From positions 32,001 through 96,000 of the forward strand of contig CANKAM010000003.1 of assembly GCA_947479755.1 (NCBI GenBank): a stretch of DNA of 64,000 nucleotides. Direction: 5' to 3'. Positions 53,153-61,085 of the stretch are shown in pieces (positions within the stretch are counted from its first letter, which is position 1; each line of letters starts with the position of its first letter). Under the pieces are notes generated by a model. It made no database searches, was not told where the DNA came from, and saw nothing but the letters and a program-made list of their open reading frames with translations. A program made the translations under genes and the position numbers. Origin of the DNA: Bacteroidota bacterium (GTDB lineage: Bacteria > Bacteroidota > Bacteroidia > SXHM01).

Positions 53153-53701
53153 CTATTCCCTGTAATATTCTGTCAATATTTTTTCCAATTCATCACTCTC
53201 AACATCCACCGCAATTATTTTTCCGGTGTGGTCAACCAGATAGTTTGATGGTATTGCATGCACGCTGAAAGGCTTTAGCTGTGCCGACTCCCAGCCCTTC
53301 GCATCGGTGATGTGATTTTTCCAAATCAGATTTTGTTGTACAATTCTGCGCTTCCAAAGTCCCGTATCCTGATCAAGCGAAATGCTCACCATTTCAAAAT
53401 CGTGTCCGCCAAATTTTTTGCCGCTATATGTTTTATTCAGCTCCACTAATTCAGGATTGTGTTTCAAACAATCACCACACCATGCCGCCCAAAAATTTAC
53501 GAGCAAAACTTTTTCTTCTTTAGTAAAAGTTGAAAGCGTAAGCGTATCGCCTGTTGGTGCAAATCCGGTGTAATCAGGAAGCATCGTTCCTTCTTCCAAC
53601 AAACCTTTTGGGTTACCGCACGAAGCAAAAAACAGTAAGCAGCAGACAACAACAAAACTTTGCGCCTTTGCGCCTTTGCGAGAAAAATTTTTAGCCTTCA
53701 C
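53153..53701 (-). CDS. TlpA family thioredoxin-like lipoprotein
   Basis: A 182-residue thiol-disulfide protein with a lipobox (FFASCGN) and the redox motif WCGDC in NFWAAWCGDCLKH, where most relatives have WCxxC with Pro or Val; here Gly-Asp. A cis-proline region follows in HAIPSNYLVD. The start is GTG 53701, and the n-region RKGAKAQ of the signal is encoded by an interspersed repeat (53657-53690). It may keep secreted or heme proteins reduced. Confidence 0.85.
   Translation of the reverse strand: MKAKNFSRKGAKAQSFVVVCCLLFFASCGNPKGLLEEGTMLPDYTGFAPTGDTLTLSTFTKEEKVLLVNFWAAWCGDCLKHNPELVELNKTYSGKKFGGHDFEMVSISLDQDTGLWKRRIVQQNLIWKNHITDAKGWESAQLKPFSVHAIPSNYLVDHTGKIIAVDVESDELEKILTEYYRE
53657..53690. 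repeat. Interspersed repeat (TTTGCGCCTTTGCG) in a signal-peptide coding stretch
   Basis: Two TTTGCGCC units and TTTGCGAG, the same class as the CGCAAAG repeats elsewhere; it codes Arg-Lys-Gly-Ala-Lys-Ala-Gln on the minus strand. Confidence 0.65.
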
Positions 53702-53757
53702 AATAATAATTTAAAAACACCGTTTAGAGGGCAGCGAATATACTTAAACTAAAATCC

Positions 53758-53765
53758 TAAATTTG
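53758..53765 (+). promoter_or_regulatory. -7 box TAAATTTG before porZ
   Basis: Perfect TAnnTTTG six bases before ATG 53772. Confidence 0.65.
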
Positions 53766-53771
53766 CCGCTC

Positions 53772-56111
53772 ATGCACTACAACAAACTCTTTATCACATT
53801 GTTTTTTTCGCTTATCAACTCACTTGTGTTTGCGCAAGGCGTTGGCGTTGGACAATGGCGCGACCACTTACCTTACACCAACGCAAAAACCTTAACCGAA
53901 GCAGGCGACCGCATTTACTGCGCATCAGAAGAAGGTTTGTTTTACTACAGCAAATCAGAAACAACTGTTGATAAGCTCAGCAAAATCACCGGCCTCAGCG
54001 ACATCGGTTTCAGCACCATTAATTACGACAGCCTTACCAACACACTGGTAATTGCCTACACCAATGCCAACATAGATTTAATTCAGGACAACCGCATCAT
54101 CAACATTCCCGATATCAAACGAAAAATTATTCCGGGAAATAAAATCATCAACAAAATATTTTTCAAAGACAGCTACGCATATTTAGCCTGCGGTTTTGGA
54201 ATTGTAGTGGTGGATTTAATCAAGAAAGAAATTAAAGACACCTATTACATCGGACCAAATGGCGACAATATAAATGTAACCGACATCACCAGCGATGGAA
54301 ACGAATTTTATGCATCAACAACAGGCGGGATTTATCATGCCGATGTAAACGCATCCAACCTTGCGAATTATAATTTCTGGTCAAAATATAACAACCTGCC
54401 TCCAACAGTTCAGGATGTATCTCTTTACAGTGCAATAGAATTTCATGCCGGTAAAATTTACACCAATATTCAGGTAACCGGAAACGATAACGACACCCTG
54501 TATGTTTACGATGGCATCAACTGGAACTACTTTGATACCGTTGGCCATCCCGATATAAAAAGCATAACCTCGCGTTATAACAACATGACCGTTTGCCGCA
54601 ATTATAACCTCACCGTGTATGATGCCAGCGGCACCAATGTGCTTGTTATTTATCAATACTTCGGACTGGCCGATCAGGGCCCTCGTCCGTCCGAAGCATT
54701 TGCCAGAAGCATAAACGATGTATGGATTGCAGATGGTAATCAAGGGCTGGTTCACAACACCGATATCTGGAATTTTTCAAACACGCACCCCAACGGTCCG
54801 CGCTTTGCAACAGCCTTTGATATGTCGGTTGAAAACAGTAATCTCTGGGTAGCTTCGGGCGGAGTAAATATATCCTGGGGTCCGTTATTTAAATCAGAGG
54901 GTGTTGCTTCTTACATCAATAACAACTGGAACACTATTTACCCGAAAGACGATAACGGAAACAATGTGGTTGACATTATCCGCGTTGCAGTTGACCCGAT
55001 AAACCCTTCACGTGTATTTGCAGGTTCCTGGCTCAATGGCGTTGTTGAAATAAACAACAACACACAAACCGCCATGCACGACACCACCGGAAATTCTTCG
55101 CTGCTGCCTCTTTCCGGTATTAACTGGATAAGAATTGGGGGGCTTGATTTTGATCTGGACGGAAATCTTTGGGTAGGAAATTCAAATGTTACCAAACCAA
55201 TTTCAGTTTTTAAAACAGACGGAAACTGGCAAAACTATAATCCAGGAAACGCTTTTAATCAAAACCTTGTGGGCGACCTCATCATCGACTCATACAACCA
55301 GAAATGGCTTATGCTGCCTTATGGAAACGGGCTGTTAGTTTTTAACGATAACTACACTATCGGCACCACCTCAGACGATAACTACAAACGCATGAACACC
55401 GCAGCCAACAATGGCGGACTACCCAGCAATTATATCTACAGCATTGCCGAAGATTTAGATGGCGAAGTATGGGTAGGAACCGATAAAGGAATTGCAGTTT
55501 TTTATTCGCCCGGTGAAATTTTTTCCGGCAACGGAAACTTTGATGCACAACAGATTTTAATTGAGCAGGACGGCTATGCACAATACCTTTTTGAAACCGA
55601 AATTGTTAGTGCCATAGCAGTAGATGGCGGCAACCGCAAATGGATTGGAACTCAAAATGCCGGAGTGTTTCTCATGTCGCCTGACGGCACTCAGGAACTG
55701 CTTCACTTCACGGAAGAAAATAGTCCGCTTTTTTCAAATAACATCATTAGTCTTGCTATTGATGATGTAACAGGCGAAGTATTTATCGGCACACAAAAAG
55801 GAATTGTTTCTTACAAAGGAACAGCCACCGAAGGCGGTGAAATTTTTAACGATGTATATGCGTATCCAAATCCGGTGCACCATGATTATGATGGACCGAT
55901 TGCTATAAAAGGCCTGGTAAAAGATGCAGATATAAAAATCACCGACATCAGCGGAAAACTGATGTATGCTACAAAAGCACAAGGCGGACAAGCCGTATGG
56001 AACGGGAAAAGTTTTGACGGTGAAAAAGCGGCAACCGGTGTTTATCTGGTGTTTGCATCCAACGAAGATGGTTCGCAAACACACGTAACCAAAATACTCA
56101 TCGTAAACTGA
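53772..56111 (+). CDS. porZ: Type IX secretion PorZ-like protein (beta-propeller with C-terminal sorting domain)
   Basis: A 779-residue protein with a signal peptide (SLVFAQ), then two-component-regulator type propeller blades from about 25 to 690 (QWRDHLPYTNAKTLTEAG; SIAEDLDGEVWVGTDKGIAVF). The end holds a T9SS type A sorting domain (YPNPV...GVYLVFAS...THVTKILIVN). In Porphyromonas PorZ helps the attachment complex that removes the domain and anchors cargo to A-LPS. The start ATG 53772 is set by the promoter box. Its stop overlaps recO by one base. Confidence 0.88.
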   Translation: MHYNKLFITLFFSLINSLVFAQGVGVGQWRDHLPYTNAKTLTEAGDRIYCASEEGLFYYSKSETTVDKLSKITGLSDIGFSTINYDSLTNTLVIAYTNANIDLIQDNRIINIPDIKRKIIPGNKIINKIFFKDSYAYLACGFGIVVVDLIKKEIKDTYYIGPNGDNINVTDITSDGNEFYASTTGGIYHADVNASNLANYNFWSKYNNLPPTVQDVSLYSAIEFHAGKIYTNIQVTGNDNDTLYVYDGINWNYFDTVGHPDIKSITSRYNNMTVCRNYNLTVYDASGTNVLVIYQYFGLADQGPRPSEAFARSINDVWIADGNQGLVHNTDIWNFSNTHPNGPRFATAFDMSVENSNLWVASGGVNISWGPLFKSEGVASYINNNWNTIYPKDDNGNNVVDIIRVAVDPINPSRVFAGSWLNGVVEINNNTQTAMHDTTGNSSLLPLSGINWIRIGGLDFDLDGNLWVGNSNVTKPISVFKTDGNWQNYNPGNAFNQNLVGDLIIDSYNQKWLMLPYGNGLLVFNDNYTIGTTSDDNYKRMNTAANNGGLPSNYIYSIAEDLDGEVWVGTDKGIAVFYSPGEIFSGNGNFDAQQILIEQDGYAQYLFETEIVSAIAVDGGNRKWIGTQNAGVFLMSPDGTQELLHFTEENSPLFSNNIISLAIDDVTGEVFIGTQKGIVSYKGTATEGGEIFNDVYAYPNPVHHDYDGPIAIKGLVKDADIKITDISGKLMYATKAQGGQAVWNGKSFDGEKAATGVYLVFASNEDGSQTHVTKILIVN

Positions 56112-56824
56112 TGTTGCACACAACACGGGGCATCGTGTTACGCACCATCCGCTACAACGACAAAGCGGTAATCGCCAACATTTACACTGAGTTGTTTGGG
56201 TTACAGGGCTATCTCATACACACCGGGAAAAACAAAAAGAGCGCGCTGTTGCAACCGCTTACTTGTTTGGCAATAACAATTGAACACAAAGCCAACAAAA
56301 GCCTGCAACGCATAAAAGAAGCGCAGTGCTCTCCACCGTTTTCTGACATTCCTTATAACACATCCAAATGTTCGCTCGCAATGTTTATGGCAGAGGTGCT
56401 TTATCGCTCGGTAAAAGAAGAAGAAAGCAATCCTCCACTGTTTGAATTTCTACACTCAAGCATTTTAATGTTAGACGAAGAACAAAATAATTGTTCCAAT
56501 TTTCATCTCGTTTTTTTGGTGCAACTATCCCGGTATCTCGGTATTTTTCCGGGAAACTATTATTCAGAAACCGAAAATATTTTTGACTTGGAAGAAGGAA
56601 TTTTTTTCAGTGGAAAACCTATCCATGCTAATTTTATTGCAGGGGAAACGGCCCGATGTTTCTCGCTGTTGATGAACAATGACATTCACGAACAAGCAAC
56701 GCTTAACATCAACAAAACACAGCGCAAAGAACTGCTTTCTGCTTTGATGAACTATTACCGCATGCACCTGCAAGGCATGAGCGAAGTGCGCTCGCACAAG
56801 GTGCTGGAAGAAGTAATGGGTTAA
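56111..56824 (+). CDS. recO: DNA repair protein RecO
   Basis: A 237-residue protein that loads RecA onto SSB-coated DNA with RecR. The N-terminal OB fold starts TTRGIVLRTIRYNDKAVIANIYTE, and the helical C-terminal part follows. The zinc cysteines seen in some species are absent, as usual here. The start overlaps the porZ stop (TGATG), so the genes are translationally coupled. Confidence 0.93.
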   Translation: MLHTTRGIVLRTIRYNDKAVIANIYTELFGLQGYLIHTGKNKKSALLQPLTCLAITIEHKANKSLQRIKEAQCSPPFSDIPYNTSKCSLAMFMAEVLYRSVKEEESNPPLFEFLHSSILMLDEEQNNCSNFHLVFLVQLSRYLGIFPGNYYSETENIFDLEEGIFFSGKPIHANFIAGETARCFSLLMNNDIHEQATLNINKTQRKELLSALMNYYRMHLQGMSEVRSHKVLEEVMG

Positions 56825-56840
56825 ATTCCACATTAATTTC

Positions 56841-56848
56841 TATTTTTG
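56841..56848 (+). promoter_or_regulatory. -7 box TATTTTTG before the 56870 gene
   Basis: Perfect TAnnTTTG 21 bases before the ATG. Confidence 0.5.
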
Positions 56849-56869
56849 TTTCCCTTTTAAAAAAATCGC

Positions 56870-57853
56870 ATGGAACAACTGATAGCTAATTTTCCTAAAC
56901 AACTTGAAGAAGCCATTGAAATTGGCCGAGCAACTAAACTAAATTTCAACGGCAAAATTTTCAGCAATGTTGTTGTTTCCGGTTTGGGCGGCTCTGGTAT
57001 TGGCGGAACCATTGTTTCAGAAATTGTAAGTGAAGAAGCCACCACGCCAATCATTGTAAACAAAGATTATTTTCTTCCGGCATTTGTAAATGAAAACACA
57101 CTGGTGATTATTTCTTCTTACTCAGGAAACACCGAAGAAACAGTGAATGCCATGCAACAAGCATTAGAGAAAAATGCAACCGTTGCCTGTATTTCTTCCG
57201 GTGGAAAAGTGATTGAAATTGCAAAGGAAAATAAGCTGCAATACATTGTTGTTCCGGGAGGAATGCCACCGCGCTCTTGTCTTGGCTACTCGCTTACACA
57301 GCTTTTATTTGTATTGAATTATGCAGGAATTATCTCCAACCGTTTTGAAAAAGAATTGGAAAAATCTATTGCATTGCTTAATAAAGAAGAAACAAGAATT
57401 CGAAAACTTGCGCTCAGGGTTGCTAAAAAGCTCTACAAAAAAACGCCTGTTATTTACAGTGCAACAGGGTTTGAAGGAGTTTCAATTCGCTTCCGTCAGC
57501 AGGTGAACGAAAATTCAAAAATGCTTTGCTGGCACAACGTTATTCCCGAAATGAATCACAATGAGTTGGTTGGCTGGGTTGACAAAAACAAAAAACTAGG
57601 TGTGGTTATTTTCCGCAACAGCAGTGATTATTCACGCACACAAAGCCGCATCGAAAACAACAAAGAGGTAATTGCCGGCTGTACTTCAACCATCATTGAA
57701 TTATTTTCAAAAGGCAAATCAAAATTGGAGAATTCCATTTATCTCATTCATCTTGGCGATTGGATTTCACTTTACATGGCGCAATTACGCAAAGTAGATG
57801 CAACCGAAGTAAATGTGATTGACAGACTAAAGGGGGCGTTGTCTAAGATTTAA
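56870..57853 (+). CDS. Bifunctional phosphoglucose/phosphomannose isomerase
   Basis: A 327-residue SIS-domain isomerase that converts glucose-6-phosphate or mannose-6-phosphate to fructose-6-phosphate. Its first SIS motif is SGLGGSGIGG and the phosphate-binding motif SSYSGNTEET lies near 83-92; the second SIS domain has YSATGFEGVSIRF. It is the short archaeal/bacterial type, not the long PGI. With fbp in this window it supports gluconeogenesis and sugar nucleotide supply. Confidence 0.9.
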   Translation: MEQLIANFPKQLEEAIEIGRATKLNFNGKIFSNVVVSGLGGSGIGGTIVSEIVSEEATTPIIVNKDYFLPAFVNENTLVIISSYSGNTEETVNAMQQALEKNATVACISSGGKVIEIAKENKLQYIVVPGGMPPRSCLGYSLTQLLFVLNYAGIISNRFEKELEKSIALLNKEETRIRKLALRVAKKLYKKTPVIYSATGFEGVSIRFRQQVNENSKMLCWHNVIPEMNHNELVGWVDKNKKLGVVIFRNSSDYSRTQSRIENNKEVIAGCTSTIIELFSKGKSKLENSIYLIHLGDWISLYMAQLRKVDATEVNVIDRLKGALSKI

Positions 57854-57876
57854 TAAATAAATATTTCTTTTAATTT

Positions 57877-57900
57877 TTCTTAGTGCCCTTAGTGGTAAAA
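57877..57900. repeat. Interspersed repeat CTTAGTGCCCTTAGTGG before lipB
   Basis: The reverse complement of the CACCACTAAGGGCAC type at 37232 and 38331. It ends two bases before the lipB ATG, so it makes up the 5' leader. Confidence 0.7.
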
Positions 57901-57902
57901 AA

Positions 57903-58631
57903 ATGCAAAACAAAAAAGTTTTCTTCCACGATCTTGGCTTGATTGATTACCAGGAATGCTGGGATATTCAGAAAGCTCTTTTTAACGATACCATTGCTCG
58001 CAAGCTTAAGAACCGCGACTTACCACCCGAAGAACAAGTTCCTACCGTAAATCATTTAATCTTCTGTGAGCATCCACATGTTTATACACTGGGAAAAAGC
58101 GGTGACGAAACCAACCTGCTTTTAAACGATGAGGAACTGGAAGAAAAACAAGCAGAATTTTATCACGTAAACCGCGGTGGTGATATTACTTACCACGGGC
58201 CCGGACAATTAGTTGGCTATCCTATTTTTGATTTAGACAATTTTACTTCCGATATCCATCTTTTTCTGCGACTGATTGAAAAAGCTGCCATAAAAACTTT
58301 GCACGAATACGGTATTCACAATGCCGCTCCCGGTGATGAAGGACAAACCGGTGTATGGCTTGATTATTACAAAAAAGGCAAGGCACGAAAAATTCTTGCT
58401 ATTGGTGTGCATACAAGCCGCTGGGTTACCATGCACGGTTTTGCACTGAATGTAAATACTGATTTAAGTTATTTCAGCAATATAGTTCCCTGCGCTATAC
58501 CAGATAAAAGCGTTACCTCTTTACAAAAAGAATTGGGAAGAAAAATAGATATGGAAGAAGCCAAAGAAAGGATGAAGAAAAATCTGGCGGAGGTTTTTTC
58601 TTTTGATTTTATTCAGCGTGTAAAGGCTTAA
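57903..58631 (+). CDS. lipB: Lipoyl(octanoyl) transferase
   Basis: A 242-residue enzyme that moves octanoate from acyl-carrier protein to lipoyl domains of the 2-oxoacid dehydrogenases and glycine cleavage system. The signature RGGDITYHGPGQLVGYPI is complete; the catalytic cysteine is in VPCAIPDKSVTSL and the lysine in ARKILAIGV. Its end overlaps the convergent rpiB gene by four bases. Confidence 0.94.
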   Translation: MQNKKVFFHDLGLIDYQECWDIQKALFNDTIARKLKNRDLPPEEQVPTVNHLIFCEHPHVYTLGKSGDETNLLLNDEELEEKQAEFYHVNRGGDITYHGPGQLVGYPIFDLDNFTSDIHLFLRLIEKAAIKTLHEYGIHNAAPGDEGQTGVWLDYYKKGKARKILAIGVHTSRWVTMHGFALNVNTDLSYFSNIVPCAIPDKSVTSLQKELGRKIDMEEAKERMKKNLAEVFSFDFIQRVKA

Positions 58632-59050
58632 ATTTTCTCCACTCTCTTCTGATGCCTTCCACCTTCAAAAGCAGTTTCTAAAAAAACATCAACCGCTTTC
58701 AGTGCTTCTGCTTCTTCAATAAATCTACCTGGCAGGGTAAGTATGTTGGCATCGTTATGTTGGCGTGCAAGTTTGGCTATTTCAGCATTCCAGCTTAAAG
58801 CAGCTCTGATGCCTTTATGTTTATTGGCAGCCATATTTATTCCGTTGCCGCTGCCACACATAATAATTCCAAAATCAACTTCTTTATTTTCAACTGCATT
58901 GGCCACAGGGTGCGCAAAATCCGGGTAATCAACACTATCTTCATTGTAAGTTCCAAAGTCTTTTACTTCAATACCTTTTTCCAAAAGATACTTTCTAACT
59001 TTTTCTTTCAGTTTAAATCCTGCGTGGTCACTTCCTGTTGCTATTTTCAT
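58628..59050 (-). CDS. rpiB: Ribose-5-phosphate isomerase B
   Basis: A 140-residue isomerase interconverting ribose-5-phosphate and ribulose-5-phosphate. The start KIATGSDHAGFKLKEKV and the site MCGSGNGINMAANKHKGIRAAL (catalytic Cys about 66) match the RpiB/LacAB family. The length is normal. It is transcribed away from the AT-rich gap to its right. Confidence 0.94.
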   Translation of the reverse strand: MKIATGSDHAGFKLKEKVRKYLLEKGIEVKDFGTYNEDSVDYPDFAHPVANAVENKEVDFGIIMCGSGNGINMAANKHKGIRAALSWNAEIAKLARQHNDANILTLPGRFIEEAEALKAVDVFLETAFEGGRHQKRVEKI

Positions 59051-59536
59051 GGTTGTTTGGTGTAAATCAGTTAGTTAAATTTTATTCACAAGTTACCTGT
59101 TAAAATCCTTTTTTTATGTTGAAAACTTCCTGCTAATTTATTTTGGTAATTACTTTAAAAATGTGCCTTATAAATCCTTATCAATTTTCAATGAATTATT
59201 TTTCAAAATAACTCAAATTATTTAAACAAAGTAATTAACAGGTAAAACAATTTTTTGGTTAATTATTTATCAATACCTATCTTTATCAACAGTATGTTCA
59301 TTACTTCATAATTTTCTGATTTTAAAACAACTGTATAATTTATAACTGTTAATAGAATGTTTATTGTTTTTTAATAACTACATTAACAATAAAAACTCAA
59401 ATTATTTATTGACAGTATTAACATGCTAATAATAACAGTAAGATTCTTTTTTATAAAAGTATTTATTATTAATTGAATTGTGAATTGTGGTTTTGGTGCT
59501 GTTTGTGTTTGCCTAACTTTGTCAAAAATTATTGAA
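59051..59536. other. AT-rich gap, candidate replication origin (oriC)
   Basis: This divergent gap is far richer in A and T than any other stretch here. It holds one full DnaA-box-type nonamer TTATTCACA (59082-59090) and near matches TTATCAATA (59267), TTATCAACA (59283) and TTATTGACA (59406). A perfect 11-bp inverted repeat TTACCTGTTAA / TTAACAGGTAA lies at 59093-59103 and 59235-59245. Two parS sites lie 15.6 kb away. An ordinary promoter region is the alternative. Confidence 0.4.
59514..59521 (+). promoter_or_regulatory. -7 box TAACTTTG before the 59537 gene
   Basis: Perfect TAnnTTTG 15 bases before ATG 59537. Confidence 0.55.
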
Positions 59537-61084
59537 ATGAGGTTTCTGTTGGTTCTTGGTTCTTGGTTCTTGCTCTTTGCTTCTGCGTTTGCTCAGTCCG
59601 CAGATGGCGATGGCTACAAAAAATTATACTATCCAGATGGAACCATTCAAAGCGAAGGAACAATTAAAAAAGGAAAACCTGAAGGGTATTGGAAAACTTA
59701 TTATAAAAATGGAAAAATTAAATCAGAAGGAAACCGGTTGGATTATGAATTAGATAGCCTCTGGAAATTTTATAATGAAGCAGGAAAAACTACTTTGGAA
59801 ATAAATTACAAAGCCGAAAAAAAACAAGGTGAAAGAAAAACTTACACTGTTTTAGGTTCGCTCGAGAAAAAAGAATTATTCAGTAACGATACGCTGCAAG
59901 GTAATTCAGAGTATTATTTTGAAAACGGTAAGTTATGGAAAACAATTCCGTTTGTAAAAGGAAAAACTGTTGGGTTTGTATATGAATATGCAACAGATGA
60001 TGGAAGAATAATAGCTATTAAAGAGTTTAAAAACGGGTATCAGACAAAACTGGAAAAGATAAATGAGAAAGATAAATTCAATCAGAAACAAGGTATATGG
60101 AAAGAATTTTATCCCGATACATTCTCAGTTGATAAAGGAAAGCGACTTCATGTTGAAGGTAAATTCCTGAATGATAAGAAAAACGGCTATTTTAAAGAAT
60201 ACGACACTGAAGGCAACCTAATTATAACTACCAAGTATAAAGACGGCATTTTAGAACCGGAACCTGCAGAATTAGCTAAATTAGATATTAAAAGGGATTT
60301 TTATCCCGATGCAACTGAGAAATTCAGGGGGAGTTATAATAAAGGAATTCCTGAAGGTGTGCATCGTTTTTATAATGAAAAAGGGGAGGTAGATAACTCT
60401 AAAATTTTCAGAAAAGGAATTTTGATTGGGGAAGGTGTTTATGATGAAAAGGGAATAAAGCAAGGATTGTGGAAAGAGTATTATGATAGTGGTGAACTGA
60501 GGTCAGAAGGAAAATATGAAGCAGGAGTTAGAATAGGAGACTGGAAGTTTTATTATAAAAATGGAAAACTTGATCAGAAAGGCAAATACATAAAAGGAAA
60601 ACCGGAAGGAGATTGGCGTTGGTTTTATGAAAATGGGAATCCCTGGAGAGAAGAAATTTATTCAAAAGGAAAAGAAGACGGTCCTGCAGTTGAATATAAT
60701 GATACAGGACTTGTAGTAGCAAAAGGTGAATTTATAGAAGGAGAAAAAGAAGGATTGTGGAATTATCAATATGGTGATTTCAGGGAAGAAGGAAGTTACA
60801 AAGATGGACAGCAGGATGGAGAATGGAAGAGTTGGTATAAAAACGGTGAGTTGAGTTTTGAAGGAAAATATTCAAATGGTCTGGAAGATGGTAAACACGT
60901 TTGCTATTACGACAACGGAAAAGTAAGAGAAGAAGGAAAATATATTTTAGGAAGTCGTGAAGGATTTTGGAAAAAATACGACAACGAAGGCTTAGAAGCG
61001 ATTGAAATAACCTACGAGAATAACAAAGAAATAAAGGTTGACGGTATAAAAGTTAAGCCGTCAGATGAAGAAGAGGAACAATAA
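59537..61084 (+). CDS. Secreted MORN/YwqK-type repeat protein
   Basis: I use ATG 59537 (515 residues), which yields a signal peptide ending ASAFAQ. The rest is a long chain of about twenty repeats of the YwqK/MORN_2 type (pattern GxWxxYxxNGxLxxEGxYxxG), forming an extended beta-hairpin solenoid. Such proteins occur in tandem with sensors in Bacteroidota and their role is unknown; some YwqK members are described as antitoxin-like, but no toxin is near. The kinase gene follows after one base. Confidence 0.82.
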   Translation: MRFLLVLGSWFLLFASAFAQSADGDGYKKLYYPDGTIQSEGTIKKGKPEGYWKTYYKNGKIKSEGNRLDYELDSLWKFYNEAGKTTLEINYKAEKKQGERKTYTVLGSLEKKELFSNDTLQGNSEYYFENGKLWKTIPFVKGKTVGFVYEYATDDGRIIAIKEFKNGYQTKLEKINEKDKFNQKQGIWKEFYPDTFSVDKGKRLHVEGKFLNDKKNGYFKEYDTEGNLIITTKYKDGILEPEPAELAKLDIKRDFYPDATEKFRGSYNKGIPEGVHRFYNEKGEVDNSKIFRKGILIGEGVYDEKGIKQGLWKEYYDSGELRSEGKYEAGVRIGDWKFYYKNGKLDQKGKYIKGKPEGDWRWFYENGNPWREEIYSKGKEDGPAVEYNDTGLVVAKGEFIEGEKEGLWNYQYGDFREEGSYKDGQQDGEWKSWYKNGELSFEGKYSNGLEDGKHVCYYDNGKVREEGKYILGSREGFWKKYDNEGLEAIEITYENNKEIKVDGIKVKPSDEEEEQ

Positions 61085-61085
61085 A

